From positions 124,001 through 188,000 of the forward strand of contig JBMOKJ010000006.1 in NCBI GenBank assembly GCA_049315325.1: 64,000 nucleotides of DNA, read 5' to 3'. A program made the translations under genes and the position numbers. A model generated the notes under the pieces. That model searched no databases, was not told the origin of the DNA, and was given only the letters and a program-made list of their open reading frames with translations. Position 1 is the first letter of the stretch; every line of letters starts with the position of its first letter. This DNA comes from CAXXIC01 sp049315325 (GTDB lineage: Bacteria; Bacteroidota; Bacteroidia; Bacteroidales; UBA7332). Below are positions 44,739 to 52,921 of this stretch, piece after piece.

Positions 44739-45134
44739 ATGACAGATCCAATAGCAGATTATTTGACCAGACTCAGAAACGCGATCAAAGCAAATCACCG
44801 CGTTGTTGAAATTCCTGCGTCGAATCTCAAAAAAGAAATCACAAAGATTCTTTTTGAAAAAGGCTACATCCTTAATTACAAGTTTGTAGAAGAAGGCCCA
44901 CAAGGGTCAATCAAAGTTGCGTTGAAGTACGATCCAATCAACAAAGTAAACGCAATCAAAAAACTTAGTCGTATATCTTCTCCTGGTTTACGCCAGTATG
45001 TTGGTCACAACGACCTTCCGCGCGTATTAAACGGTTTGGGTATTGCCATTATCTCTACATCGAAAGGTGTGATGACAGATAAAGAGGCAAGAGACCTTAA
45101 AATCGGTGGCGAAGTATTGTGTTACATTTATTAA
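44739..45134 (+). CDS. rpsH: Ribosomal protein S8
   Basis: Binds helix 21 of 16S rRNA. 131 residues; opens MTDPIADYLTRLRNA and ends with the conserved ISTSKGVMTDKEARDLKIGGEVLCYIY. A 61-nt spacer before it holds a small CCGG-based hairpin (44702-44720). In E. coli S8 represses the spc operon from a nearby site; a link here is only suggestive. Confidence 0.98.
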   Translation: MTDPIADYLTRLRNAIKANHRVVEIPASNLKKEITKILFEKGYILNYKFVEEGPQGSIKVALKYDPINKVNAIKKLSRISSPGLRQYVGHNDLPRVLNGLGIAIISTSKGVMTDKEARDLKIGGEVLCYIY

Positions 45135-45152
45135 TTAGGGAGGAAGAATAGA

Positions 45153-45710
45153 ATGTCAAGAATTGGAAAATTGCCTATTGCCATCCCTGCCGGTGTTACA
45201 GTTTCAGTAGCAGACGCATTAGTAAGTGTAAAAGGCCCTAAAGGCGCATTGAGTCAAGAAATCACTGGAGGTATAGTTGTTGCCGTTGATGGATCAAACG
45301 TTGTTTTGACACGTCCATCTGACGAAGCACAACATCGTGCTTTACATGGTTTGTATCGTTCATTAATCAACAATATGGTAATCGGTGTTTCTACAGGTTA
45401 CCGTAAAGAGATGGAATTAGTAGGTGTTGGTTACCGTGTTTCAAACAACGGTCAGGTTATCGAGTTTTCACTCGGATTTAGCCACAACATTTATCTACAA
45501 TTACCAGATCAGGTTAAAATCGAAACGAAATCAGAGAGAAATAAAAACCCATTGTTGATTCTTGAATCGTCTGACAAACAGTTGTTAGGTCAGGTATGTT
45601 CAAAAATCCGCTCGTTCCGTAAACCTGAACCATACAAAGGAAAAGGTATCAAGTTCGTTGGCGAAATACTACGCAGAAAATCAGGTAAATCTGCAGGTAA
45701 GGGTAAATAA
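45153..45710 (+). CDS. rplF: Ribosomal protein L6
   Basis: Large-subunit protein near the factor-binding site, two repeated domains. 185 residues; MSRIGKLPIAIPAGV opens it and the C-terminal KIRSFRKPEPYKGKGIKF is diagnostic. It has one of the few recognisable Shine-Dalgarno-like sites here (GGGAGGAAG about 10 nt before the ATG). Confidence 0.98.
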   Translation: MSRIGKLPIAIPAGVTVSVADALVSVKGPKGALSQEITGGIVVAVDGSNVVLTRPSDEAQHRALHGLYRSLINNMVIGVSTGYRKEMELVGVGYRVSNNGQVIEFSLGFSHNIYLQLPDQVKIETKSERNKNPLLILESSDKQLLGQVCSKIRSFRKPEPYKGKGIKFVGEILRRKSGKSAGKGK

Positions 45711-45731
45711 TTCAAGTAAAATAGCTATACT

Positions 45732-46073
45732 ATGTTAAAAAAGATAGAAAGAAGGCTGAGAATCAAACGCAGCGTACGAGCTAAAATTAGCGGAACAACT
45801 GCTATTCCTCGTTTGACTGTGTTCAGAAGCAATAGCCAGATATATGCACAAATCATTGATGATTTGCAAGGAAAAACACTTGTATCTGCAAGTTCTTTAG
45901 GACTTGAAAAAGCGCCTAAACAAGATCTAGCAGCTCAAGTTGGTGCTTTGATCGCGAAAAAAGCTGTAGAAGCCGGTATCGCTGCTGTCGTTTTCGATAG
46001 AAACGGATATTTGTATCACGGAAGAGTAAAACAATTGGCAGATGCTGCCCGTAACGCTGGACTTAAATTTTAA
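45732..46073 (+). CDS. rplR: Ribosomal protein L18
   Basis: 5S rRNA-binding protein. 113 residues; RLTVFRSNSQIYAQIIDD near 29-46 and the C-terminal VVFDRNGYLYHGRVKQLADAARNAGL are typical. Confidence 0.98.
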   Translation: MLKKIERRLRIKRSVRAKISGTTAIPRLTVFRSNSQIYAQIIDDLQGKTLVSASSLGLEKAPKQDLAAQVGALIAKKAVEAGIAAVVFDRNGYLYHGRVKQLADAARNAGLKF

Positions 46074-46078
46074 TCGTC

Positions 46079-46597
46079 ATGTCAGGAAATAAAAATATAG
46101 TAAAAACAACTACTGATTTAGAGTTAAAAGATAGATTGGTTGCCATCAATCGTGTTACGAAAGTAACCAAAGGTGGACGTACATTCAGCTTTTCGGCTAT
46201 CGTAGTTGTAGGAAACGAAGACGGAATCGTTGGTTGGGGTCTTGGTAAAGCGGGTGAAGTAACCAGTGCTATTGCAAAAGGTGTAGAAGCTGCTAAAAAG
46301 AACCTCATTAAAGTTCCAGTGTTGAAGGGTACTATCCCTCACGAACAATGGTCTAAATTTGGTGGTGCTGAAGTGTTCTTGAAACCTGCTTCTCACGGTA
46401 CTGGAGTAAAAGCCGGTGGTGCGATGCGTGCAGTACTTGAGAGCGTTGGTGTAACCGACGTTTTGGCAAAATCAAAAGGTTCGTCAAATCCACACAACTT
46501 GGTAAAAGCTACTATGGTTGCTTTGGGTGAACTTCGCGATGCATATACTGTTGCTCAAAACAGAGCCGTGACTTTAGAAAAAGTATTCAAAGGTTAA
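46079..46597 (+). CDS. rpsE: Ribosomal protein S5
   Basis: Accuracy protein at the mRNA entry with a double-stranded-RNA-binding-like N-terminal domain. 172 residues; VTKVTKGGRTFSFSAIVVVGNEDGIVGWGLGKA near 23-55 holds the loop where spectinomycin-resistance changes map in other species. Starts 5 nt after rplR. Confidence 0.98.
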   Translation: MSGNKNIVKTTTDLELKDRLVAINRVTKVTKGGRTFSFSAIVVVGNEDGIVGWGLGKAGEVTSAIAKGVEAAKKNLIKVPVLKGTIPHEQWSKFGGAEVFLKPASHGTGVKAGGAMRAVLESVGVTDVLAKSKGSSNPHNLVKATMVALGELRDAYTVAQNRAVTLEKVFKG

Positions 46598-46614
46598 TTT
46601 AAGGAGACTACAAA

Positions 46615-46791
46615 ATGGCAACAATAAAAATCAAACAAGTAAAAAGCAGAATCAAATGTCCTGCTATCCAAAAGAGAACTCTCGATGGATTGGGATTGAC
46701 AAAACTCAATAAAGTGGTTGAGCACGAAGCTACTCCACAAATTTTGGGTATGGTTGCGAAAGTTAGCCACTTGGTTTCTGTAGTAGAATAA
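46615..46791 (+). CDS. rpmD: Ribosomal protein L30
   Basis: A 58-residue protein read directly from the sequence: MATIKIKQVKSRIKCPAIQK at the start and HEATPQILGMVAKVSHLV near the end. This matches bacterial L30 (about 59 residues) and the gene sits in the usual rpsE-rpmD-rplO order. An AGGAG motif lies about 10 nt before the ATG. Confidence 0.96.
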   Translation: MATIKIKQVKSRIKCPAIQKRTLDGLGLTKLNKVVEHEATPQILGMVAKVSHLVSVVE

Positions 46792-46819
46792 TTGTGTAAT
46801 AAAGTAAATTTATAAAGAT

Positions 46820-47266
46820 ATGAATTTAAGTAATTTGAAACCTGCTGCAGGTTCTACCAAAACAAGAAAAAGGATCGGTCGTGGTACCGGATCAGGATTA
46901 GGTGGAACTTCTACAAGAGGTCACAAAGGAGCTAAATCTAGATCAGGTTACTCTAGAAAAATCGGATTTGAAGGTGGTCAGATGCCAATTCAAAGACGTT
47001 TGCCTAAATTTGGTTTTAAGAACATCAACCGCGTAGATTACAAAGCCGTTAACATCGAAACTTTGCAATCACTCGCTGAAGCTAATTCTTTGACTAAAGT
47101 TGGTATCGATGATTTGATAGCTGCTGGCTTTATCTCATCTACTCAATTGGTTAAAATTCTCGGAAACGGAACTTTGACTTTGAAATTGGATGTTGAAGCA
47201 AACGCATTTTCTAAATCAGCTGAAGCTGCTATTGTAGCTGCTGGTGGTACTATCGCTAAAATCTAA
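46820..47266 (+). CDS. rplO: Ribosomal protein L15
   Basis: Late-assembly large-subunit protein with a long basic N-terminal extension (KTRKRIGRGTGSGLGGTSTRGHKGAKSRSG, about 16-45) that threads through 23S rRNA. 148 residues; C-terminal VDIETLxxL-like and ANAFSKSAEAAIVAAGG blocks fit the family. Followed 5 nt later by secY. Confidence 0.97.
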   Translation: MNLSNLKPAAGSTKTRKRIGRGTGSGLGGTSTRGHKGAKSRSGYSRKIGFEGGQMPIQRRLPKFGFKNINRVDYKAVNIETLQSLAEANSLTKVGIDDLIAAGFISSTQLVKILGNGTLTLKLDVEANAFSKSAEAAIVAAGGTIAKI

Positions 47267-47271
47267 ACACA

Positions 47272-48612
47272 ATGAGAGCAGTTGACACCATAAAAAACAT
47301 CTGGAAGATTGAAGATTTAAGAAGTCGTATTTTAACTACACTTCTTCTCGTATCAGTTTATCGTTTTGGTTCTTACGTTGTACTTCCGGGTATTAACCCA
47401 GATGCACTTGCAGGACTACAATCGCAAACTAAAAGTGGTCTTCTTTCTCTTCTCGATATGTTTTCGGGAGGTGCATTTTCTCACGCATCTATCTTTGCGT
47501 TGGGTATTATGCCCTATATTTCTGCTTCTATTGTGATTCAGTTGCTTACCATTGCCGTTCCTAAATTCCAGAAAATGCAGCGCGAAGGTGAAAGCGGAAG
47601 ACGTAAAATGAATCAGTATACACGTTATTTGACCGTGTTGATTCTCTTCTTCCAAGCTCCTTCTTACCTCATTAACTTGAATGTGCAGCTGAAAGATGCA
47701 AATGGTGCTATGCCTACAGGTTTGTGGTTTGTAATCTCATCTACTCTTATTTTGACTGCTGGTAGTATGTTCATTATGTGGTTGGGCGAGAGAATTACAG
47801 ACAAAGGTATTGGTAACGGAATCTCATTTATCATTTTAGTCGGAATTATCGCACGCTTACCACAAGCAATGACTCAGGAGTTTATTCTTCGTTTCAATGA
47901 AAAAGCAGGGGGTTTGGTGATGTTCTTAGGCGAGATTGTGTTCCTTCTTTTTGTTATCGCAATGGCAATTCTTTTGGTGCAAGGTACTCGTAAAGTGCCG
48001 GTGCAATATGCTAAAAAGATTGTTGGAGAGAAACAATACGGTGGAGCTCGTCAATATATCCCATTGAAGATTAATGCTTCGGGTGTAATGCCAATCATTT
48101 TTGCTCAAGCAATTATGTTTATCCCAGTTACGATTGTAGGTTATTCACACATGCAATCTGTTGGACCATTCCTTCAGTCGTTTTTGACTCACACAGGATG
48201 GGGTTATAACGTAACCTTTGCAATTTTGATTATTGCGTTTACCTATTTTTATACTGCAATTACAATTCAGCCTACACAAATGGCTGAAGACATGAAACGA
48301 AATAATGGCTTTATTCCAGGAATCAAACCAGGAAAGAAAACAGCTGAATATCTGGATGAGATTATGTCTCGCATTACTTTGCCAGGTTCTATGTTTTTGG
48401 CTCTTATCGCTATTATGCCTGCATTTGCAAGTATGGCAAACGTAGGACAAGGATTTGCACAGTTTTTTGGAGGTACATCTTTGTTGATTCTTGTGGGTGT
48501 AGTATTAGATACATTGCAACAAGTAGAAAGTCACCTTTTGATGCGTCACTACGATGGATTGTTGAAATCCGGACGTATTAAGGGCAGAAGTGGCTCTGCG
48601 AATGCATATTGA
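47272..48612 (+). CDS. secY: Protein translocase subunit SecY
   Basis: Channel subunit of the general secretion machinery in the inner membrane. 446 residues with ten hydrophobic segments. GGAFSHASIFALGIMPYISASIVIQLL (about 63-89) and the cytoplasmic loop EGESGRRKMNQYTRY (about 104-118) are standard. All T9SS cargoes in the glucan locus would pass through it first. The stop lies 4 nt before the preferred map start. Confidence 0.98.
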   Translation: MRAVDTIKNIWKIEDLRSRILTTLLLVSVYRFGSYVVLPGINPDALAGLQSQTKSGLLSLLDMFSGGAFSHASIFALGIMPYISASIVIQLLTIAVPKFQKMQREGESGRRKMNQYTRYLTVLILFFQAPSYLINLNVQLKDANGAMPTGLWFVISSTLILTAGSMFIMWLGERITDKGIGNGISFIILVGIIARLPQAMTQEFILRFNEKAGGLVMFLGEIVFLLFVIAMAILLVQGTRKVPVQYAKKIVGEKQYGGARQYIPLKINASGVMPIIFAQAIMFIPVTIVGYSHMQSVGPFLQSFLTHTGWGYNVTFAILIIAFTYFYTAITIQPTQMAEDMKRNNGFIPGIKPGKKTAEYLDEIMSRITLPGSMFLALIAIMPAFASMANVGQGFAQFFGGTSLLILVGVVLDTLQQVESHLLMRHYDGLLKSGRIKGRSGSANAY

Positions 48613-48616
48613 TCGG

Positions 48617-49396
48617 ATGATATATATTAAAACAGACGAGGAAATTGAGCTTATTCGTCAGAGTTCGCTCTTAGTTGGAAAGACACTTGGCTTAGTTGCT
48701 GAATTAATTCAACCGGGAATAACTTCGCTTGAGCTTGATAAAAAAGCAGAAGAGTTTATAAGAGATCATCACGGTATTCCTGCATTTTTAGGATACAGTG
48801 GATTCCCAAACACTCTTTGTGCTTCACCAAACAGTCAGATTGTACACGGCATCCCGAATAAGGAACCGTTGAAAGATGGAGACATCATTTCGATTGACTG
48901 TGGAGTTTTGTTGAATGGTTTCTTCGGTGATTCAGCCTACACATTTTGTGTAGGAGATGTTGCTCCAGAAACAAAAAAACTTCTTGAGGTCACAAAAGAG
49001 TCACTCTATTTGGGTATCGAGAAGTCGATTCATGGAAACCGAGTTGGTGATGTCGGATGTGCGATTCAAGAGTACTGCGAAAGTCATTCGTACTCTGTAG
49101 TGAGAGAACTTGTTGGACATGGTGTTGGTCGAAAACTACACGAAGCGCCAGAAGTTCCTAATTATGGACGAAGAGGTTCAGGTCCGATGTTGAAATCGGG
49201 AATGGTAATTGCCATAGAACCAATGATTAATCAAGGCGTTCGAAATATGATTTTCGAAAGTGACGGATGGACAACCCGAACGAAAGATGGAAAAATGTCA
49301 GCTCACTTTGAACACACATTAGCCATTCGCCACGGGAAAGCAGATATTCTTTCAACGTTTGAGTATGTAGAACAAGTATTAAATAGTAAATCGTAA
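48617..49396 (+). CDS. map: Methionine aminopeptidase type I
   Basis: Removes the initiator methionine from new proteins. The ATG at 48617 (MIYIKTDEEIELIRQSS) is preferred: the GTG at 48590 and ATG at 48602 overlap the end of secY and add residues without family support. 259 residues. The five metal ligands are in SIDCGVLLNGFFGDSAYTF (two Asp), GHGVGRKLHEAP (His), IEPMIN (Glu) and FEHTLAI (Glu). Confidence 0.97.
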   Translation: MIYIKTDEEIELIRQSSLLVGKTLGLVAELIQPGITSLELDKKAEEFIRDHHGIPAFLGYSGFPNTLCASPNSQIVHGIPNKEPLKDGDIISIDCGVLLNGFFGDSAYTFCVGDVAPETKKLLEVTKESLYLGIEKSIHGNRVGDVGCAIQEYCESHSYSVVRELVGHGVGRKLHEAPEVPNYGRRGSGPMLKSGMVIAIEPMINQGVRNMIFESDGWTTRTKDGKMSAHFEHTLAIRHGKADILSTFEYVEQVLNSKS

Positions 49397-49406
49397 ATTA
49401 GTCAAT

Positions 49407-49625
49407 ATGTCTAAACAGTCAGCAATTGAGCAAGACGGAGTTATTACAGAAGCATTGTCTAATGCAATGTTCAGAGTCGAACTCGAAAATGGACACGAAA
49501 TTACGGCTCACATCTCAGGTAAAATGCGTATGCACTACATCAAGATTTTACCAGGCGATAAAGTGAGAGTTGAAATGTCTCCTTATGATTTGTCAAAAGG
49601 GAGAATTGCTTTTAGATACAAATAA
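49407..49625 (+). CDS. infA: Translation initiation factor IF-1
   Basis: OB-fold factor that occupies the A site during initiation. 72 residues, the exact family length: MSKQSAIEQDGVITEALSNAMFRVELENG and HYIKILPGDKVRVEMSPYDLSKGRI are hallmark blocks. Placed between map and rpmJ as is usual in bacteria. Confidence 0.98.
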   Translation: MSKQSAIEQDGVITEALSNAMFRVELENGHEITAHISGKMRMHYIKILPGDKVRVEMSPYDLSKGRIAFRYK

Positions 49626-49640
49626 AATAAACTATTAGAT

Positions 49641-49757
49641 ATGAAAGTAAGAGCATCTTTAAAAAAGCGCACACCTGATTGCAAAATCGTAAGACGAAAA
49701 GGTCGCTTGTATGTAATTAACAAGAAAAACCCTAAGTATAAACAACGTCAGGGATAA
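49641..49757 (+). CDS. rpmJ: Ribosomal protein L36, zinc-free form
   Basis: A 38-residue protein read from the sequence: MKVRASLKKRTPDCKIVRRK, ending KYKQRQG. The classic zinc set C11, C14, C27 and H33 is reduced to C14 only (T11, N at 27, Y in place of the histidine), so it does not bind zinc. Gene order infA-rpmJ-rpsM is normal. Confidence 0.96.
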   Translation: MKVRASLKKRTPDCKIVRRKGRLYVINKKNPKYKQRQG

Positions 49758-49762
49758 TTTAT

Positions 49763-49770
49763 TAATTTTG
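49763..49770 (+). promoter_or_regulatory. Possible internal -7 box before rpsM
   Basis: TAATTTTG fits TAnnTTTG and lies 18 nt before rpsM, but no TTTG/TTG lies at -33. It may be a weak internal promoter for the alpha part of the operon or a chance match. Confidence 0.25.
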
Positions 49771-49787
49771 CAAAAAATTTCAAGTAT

Positions 49788-50168
49788 ATGGCTATAAGAA
49801 TAGTTGGTGTTGACTTGCCGCAAAATAAAAGAGTAGAAATCGCTTTGACCTACATCTTTGGAATCGGTCGTAGCAGATCAAATACCATTTTAGAAAAAGC
49901 AGGTGTTGATAGAGACATCAAAGTAAAGGATTTGAATGATGATCAAACAGCTTCAATTCGTGAGATCATCGGAGCTGAGTTTAAAGTAGAGGGTGATTTG
50001 CGCTCAGAGGTACAACTCAACATCAAGCGATTGATGGATATCGGTTGCTACCGTGGAGTTCGCCACCGTATTGGTCTTCCATTACGTGGTCAGAGCACTA
50101 AAAACAATGCTCGTACTCGTAAGGGTAAAAAGAAAACTGTTGCAAACAAGAAAAAAGCTACTAAATAA
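49788..50168 (+). CDS. rpsM: Ribosomal protein S13
   Basis: Head protein that contacts P-site tRNA and forms inter-subunit bridges. 126 residues; RIVGVDLPQNKRVEIALTYIFGIGRSRS opens it and YRGVRHRIGLPLRGQSTKNNARTRKGKKK closes it. Confidence 0.98.
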   Translation: MAIRIVGVDLPQNKRVEIALTYIFGIGRSRSNTILEKAGVDRDIKVKDLNDDQTASIREIIGAEFKVEGDLRSEVQLNIKRLMDIGCYRGVRHRIGLPLRGQSTKNNARTRKGKKKTVANKKKATK

Positions 50169-50176
50169 TAAGTAAT

Positions 50177-50566
50177 ATGGCAAAGAAAACAGTCGCTGCG
50201 AAGAAGAGAAATGTGAAAGTAGATGCCAATGGTCAACTTCACGTTCACTCATCTTTCAACAACATCATTGTTTCGCTGGCAAATAGCGAAGGACAAGTAA
50301 TTTCTTGGTCTTCTGCCGGTAAAATGGGATTTAGAGGATCTAAAAAGAATACTCCCTATGCTGCTCAAATGGCAGCACAAGATTGTGCAAAAATTGCATT
50401 CGACCTTGGCTTGAGAAAAGTAAAGGCTTATGTAAAGGGACCAGGTAACGGACGTGAGTCTGCAATCAGAACAATCCACGGTGCTGGAATCGAAGTATCA
50501 GAGATAATCGATGTAACGCCACTTCCACACAACGGATGTCGTCCACCTAAAAGAAGAAGAGTTTAA
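50177..50566 (+). CDS. rpsK: Ribosomal protein S11
   Basis: Platform protein near the E-site mRNA. 129 residues, the usual length; HVHSSFNNIIVSLANSEGQVISWSSAGKMGFRGSKKNTPYAAQ and the C-terminal DVTPLPHNGCRPPKRRRV are diagnostic. Followed by an unusually long structured spacer before rpsD. Confidence 0.98.
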   Translation: MAKKTVAAKKRNVKVDANGQLHVHSSFNNIIVSLANSEGQVISWSSAGKMGFRGSKKNTPYAAQMAAQDCAKIAFDLGLRKVKAYVKGPGNGRESAIRTIHGAGIEVSEIIDVTPLPHNGCRPPKRRRV

Positions 50567-50678
50567 TTAATCCGAAATTTTTTGAGTCCTAATTTGTGAA
50601 TAGATTGCACTAACACCTCTCTGCAATCGCGGCTGCACTGATTCGGATTCTTCTTTTGAAACATAAATAATAAAAATA
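50567..50678 (+). promoter_or_regulatory. Structured rpsK-rpsD spacer, candidate ribosomal-protein leader
   Basis: A 112-nt gap that can fold: AATCCGAA (50569-50576) pairs with TTCGGATT (50642-50649), and inside it GATTGCA (50603-50609) pairs with TGCAATC (50622-50628). The nested design directly before the S4 gene suggests an S4-binding autoregulatory element. No T-run follows the outer stem, so it is not a simple terminator. Confidence 0.5.
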
Positions 50679-51284
50679 ATGGCAAGATATACTGGACCTA
50701 AGTCAAGAATTGCTCGTAAATTTGGTGAAGCTATTTTCGGGCCGGATAAAGTTCTTTCGAAGAAAAACTATCCTCCCGGACAGCACGGTAATTCAAGAAA
50801 AAGAAAAACATCAGAATATGGTATTCAGCTTCGCGAAAAGCAAAAAGCGAAATATACCTATGGTGTGTTGGAAAAACAATTCCGCAATTTATTTGAAAAA
50901 GCATCTCGTACAAAAGGTATCAAGGGTGAGGTATTGCTCCAATTCCTTGAGGCTCGTTTGGACAATGTCGTTTTCCGTTTGGGCCTTGCGCCTACCCGTT
51001 CAGCTGCTCGTCAGTTGGTTTCTCACAGACACATTTGTGTAAACGGTAAAGTGGTGAACATTCCTTCTTTCTCAGTTAAAGCAGGACAGGTAATTTCGGT
51101 ACGTGAAAAATCAAAATCATTGGAAGTTATCGTTGATGCACTTTCTGGTTTTAATCACAGCAAATACCCTTGGTTGGAGTGGGACAAATCAGTTATGTCA
51201 GGAACTTTCCTTCACATGCCTGATCGTACAGACATTCCAGAGAATATCAAAGAGCAATTGATCGTTGAATTATATTCTAAATAA
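50679..51284 (+). CDS. rpsD: Ribosomal protein S4
   Basis: Primary assembly protein of the 16S 5' domain. 201 residues; MARYTGPKSRIARKFGE opens it and the S4 RNA-binding domain RLDNVVFRLGLAPTRSAARQLVSHRHICVNGKVVNIPSFSVKAGQ covers about 92-136. No zinc-binding cysteine cluster in the N-terminus. Confidence 0.98.
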   Translation: MARYTGPKSRIARKFGEAIFGPDKVLSKKNYPPGQHGNSRKRKTSEYGIQLREKQKAKYTYGVLEKQFRNLFEKASRTKGIKGEVLLQFLEARLDNVVFRLGLAPTRSAARQLVSHRHICVNGKVVNIPSFSVKAGQVISVREKSKSLEVIVDALSGFNHSKYPWLEWDKSVMSGTFLHMPDRTDIPENIKEQLIVELYSK

Positions 51285-51295
51285 TAAACAAATTC

Positions 51296-52288
51296 ATGGC
51301 GATATTAGCATTTCAAAAACCCGATAAAGTAATAATGCTTGAGGCGGATGCAACATTCGGTAAATTCGAATTTCGTCCCTTGGAGCCAGGTTATGGTATT
51401 ACCGTTGGTAATGCATTGCGCCGAATCCTCCTCTCTTCATTAGAAGGTTTTGCTGTCACTTCAATTAAGATTGATGGTGTAGAACACGAGTTTTCAACTA
51501 TTCCCGGTGTGATTGAAGATGTTACAAACATCATCCTGAACATCAAAAAGATTAGATTGAAACAAATCGTTGAAGAGATCGAAAACGAGAAGGTATCAAT
51601 CAATGTGTCGGGTACTGAGGTATTCAAAGCAGGTGATATTAGCAAACATTTGACTGGTTTTGAGGTATTGAACCCCGAATTAGTTATTTGTAACCTTAGT
51701 TCATCTGCAAGTTTCTCAATTGAATTAACCATCAACAAAGGACGTGGATACGTTCCTGCTGAAGAAAATCGAGGAGCAAGCGACGATATTTTGGTTATTC
51801 CTATTGATGCAATCTATACTCCAATTCGTAATGTGAAATATGCTGTAGAAAACTACCGTGTTGAACAAAAAACGGATTACGAGAAATTGGTTATTGAAAT
51901 CGAAACTGACGGTTCTATTCATCCAAAAGATGCGTTGAAAGAGTCTGCAAAGATTTTGATTTATCACTTTATGTTGTTCTCTGACGAAAAAATCACCCTC
52001 GAAATGAGTGATTCTGATGGTGGAGAGGACTTCGATGAAGAGGTATTACACATGCGTCAATTGCTCAAAACCAAACTGGTTGATATGGATTTGTCTGTTC
52101 GTGCGTTGAATTGCTTGAAATCTGCTGATGTGGAAACATTGGGAGAACTTGCACAATACAACAAAGCCGATCTGTTGAAATTCAGAAACTTTGGTAAAAA
52201 ATCTCTTACTGAATTAGATGAGTTATTGGTTAACTTGAATCTATCTTTCGGTATGGATATCTCGAAATATAAATTAGACAAAGAGTAA
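51296..52288 (+). CDS. rpoA: RNA polymerase alpha subunit
   Basis: Scaffold for RNA polymerase assembly. 330 residues; the N-terminal domain has GYGITVGNALRRILLSSLEGFAVTSIKIDG near 33-62, and the C-terminal domain that touches upstream DNA and activators covers about 255-318 (DLSVRALNCLKSADVETLGELAQYN, FGKKSLTELDELL). Confidence 0.98.
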   Translation: MAILAFQKPDKVIMLEADATFGKFEFRPLEPGYGITVGNALRRILLSSLEGFAVTSIKIDGVEHEFSTIPGVIEDVTNIILNIKKIRLKQIVEEIENEKVSINVSGTEVFKAGDISKHLTGFEVLNPELVICNLSSSASFSIELTINKGRGYVPAEENRGASDDILVIPIDAIYTPIRNVKYAVENYRVEQKTDYEKLVIEIETDGSIHPKDALKESAKILIYHFMLFSDEKITLEMSDSDGGEDFDEEVLHMRQLLKTKLVDMDLSVRALNCLKSADVETLGELAQYNKADLLKFRNFGKKSLTELDELLVNLNLSFGMDISKYKLDKE

Positions 52289-52292
52289 AACA

Positions 52293-52787
52293 ATGAGACA
52301 CAATAAGAAATTCAATCATTTAGGCCGCACTCACTCTCATAGAGAGGCAATGTTGGCGAATATGGCGTCTTCACTGATTAAGCATAAGCGTATTATGACA
52401 ACTGTTGCGAAAGCAAAAGCTTTGAGAATCTACGTTGAACCTCTGATTACTAAATCAAAAGAGGATACAACTCACTCAAGACGTACAGTGTTTAGTTATT
52501 TAGGCGATAAATACGCAGTTACAGAGCTTTTTCAAGCTGTAGCGGCTAAAGTAGCTGATCGTCCAGGTGGTTACACGCGTATCTTGAAAACTGGAACTCG
52601 TTTAGGAGACAACGCTTCGATGTGCTACATCGAGTTGGTTGACTACAACGAAAACATGCTGAAAGAAAAAGCAACTAAGAAAACAAGAACTCGTCGTTCT
52701 GCTGCGAAGAAGAAAGAAGATGCTCAAGTTGTAGAAGCTGCACCAGTTTCAGATGCTACTCCTGCTGCTGAAGAAGCGGCTGAGTAA
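52293..52787 (+). CDS. rplQ: Ribosomal protein L17
   Basis: Large-subunit protein at the exit-tunnel base. 164 residues against 127 in E. coli: the core (MRHNKKFNHLGRTHSHREAMLANMASSLIKHKRI to LVDYNE) is followed by a ~40-residue tail that is first lysine/arginine-rich and then alanine/glutamate-rich, likely disordered. Last gene of the super-operon. Confidence 0.98.
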   Translation: MRHNKKFNHLGRTHSHREAMLANMASSLIKHKRIMTTVAKAKALRIYVEPLITKSKEDTTHSRRTVFSYLGDKYAVTELFQAVAAKVADRPGGYTRILKTGTRLGDNASMCYIELVDYNENMLKEKATKKTRTRRSAAKKKEDAQVVEAAPVSDATPAAEEAAE

Positions 52788-52805
52788 TTCAGAGTTTATT
52801 TATAG

Positions 52806-52846
52806 AGAAAGGTCGTTTCCGTTTGGATTCGACCTTTCTTCGTTTT
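52806..52846 (+). terminator. Probable terminator of the ribosomal super-operon
   Basis: A perfect 10-bp stem (AGAAAGGTCG at 52806-52815, complement at 52830-52839) is followed by a short, interrupted T-rich tail. Strength is moderate. Confidence 0.65.
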
Positions 52847-52864
52847 GTGGGTAATTGGAGCCCA

Positions 52865-52896
52865 TTTGTGTATTTGTAAATAATAGACTATTTTTG
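52865..52896 (+). promoter_or_regulatory. Promoter of psd-pssA
   Basis: TTTG (52865-52868), a 20-nt spacer and TATTTTTG (52889-52896) give an excellent consensus match, 26 nt before the psd start. Confidence 0.8.
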
Positions 52897-52921
52897 TAAG
52901 CGAATTTTAAAAATGTGATTT

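Noticed and set aside
48590..48616. GTG/ATG starts of map overlapping secY
   Set aside because: Residues before MIYIKTDEE are not seen in the family, while the ATG at 48617 falls 4 nt after the secY stop.
49379..49399. AGTAAATCGTAAATTAG resembling the heptamers around the four-helix genes
   Set aside because: It covers the end of map and has no inverted partner or four-helix gene nearby; probably chance.
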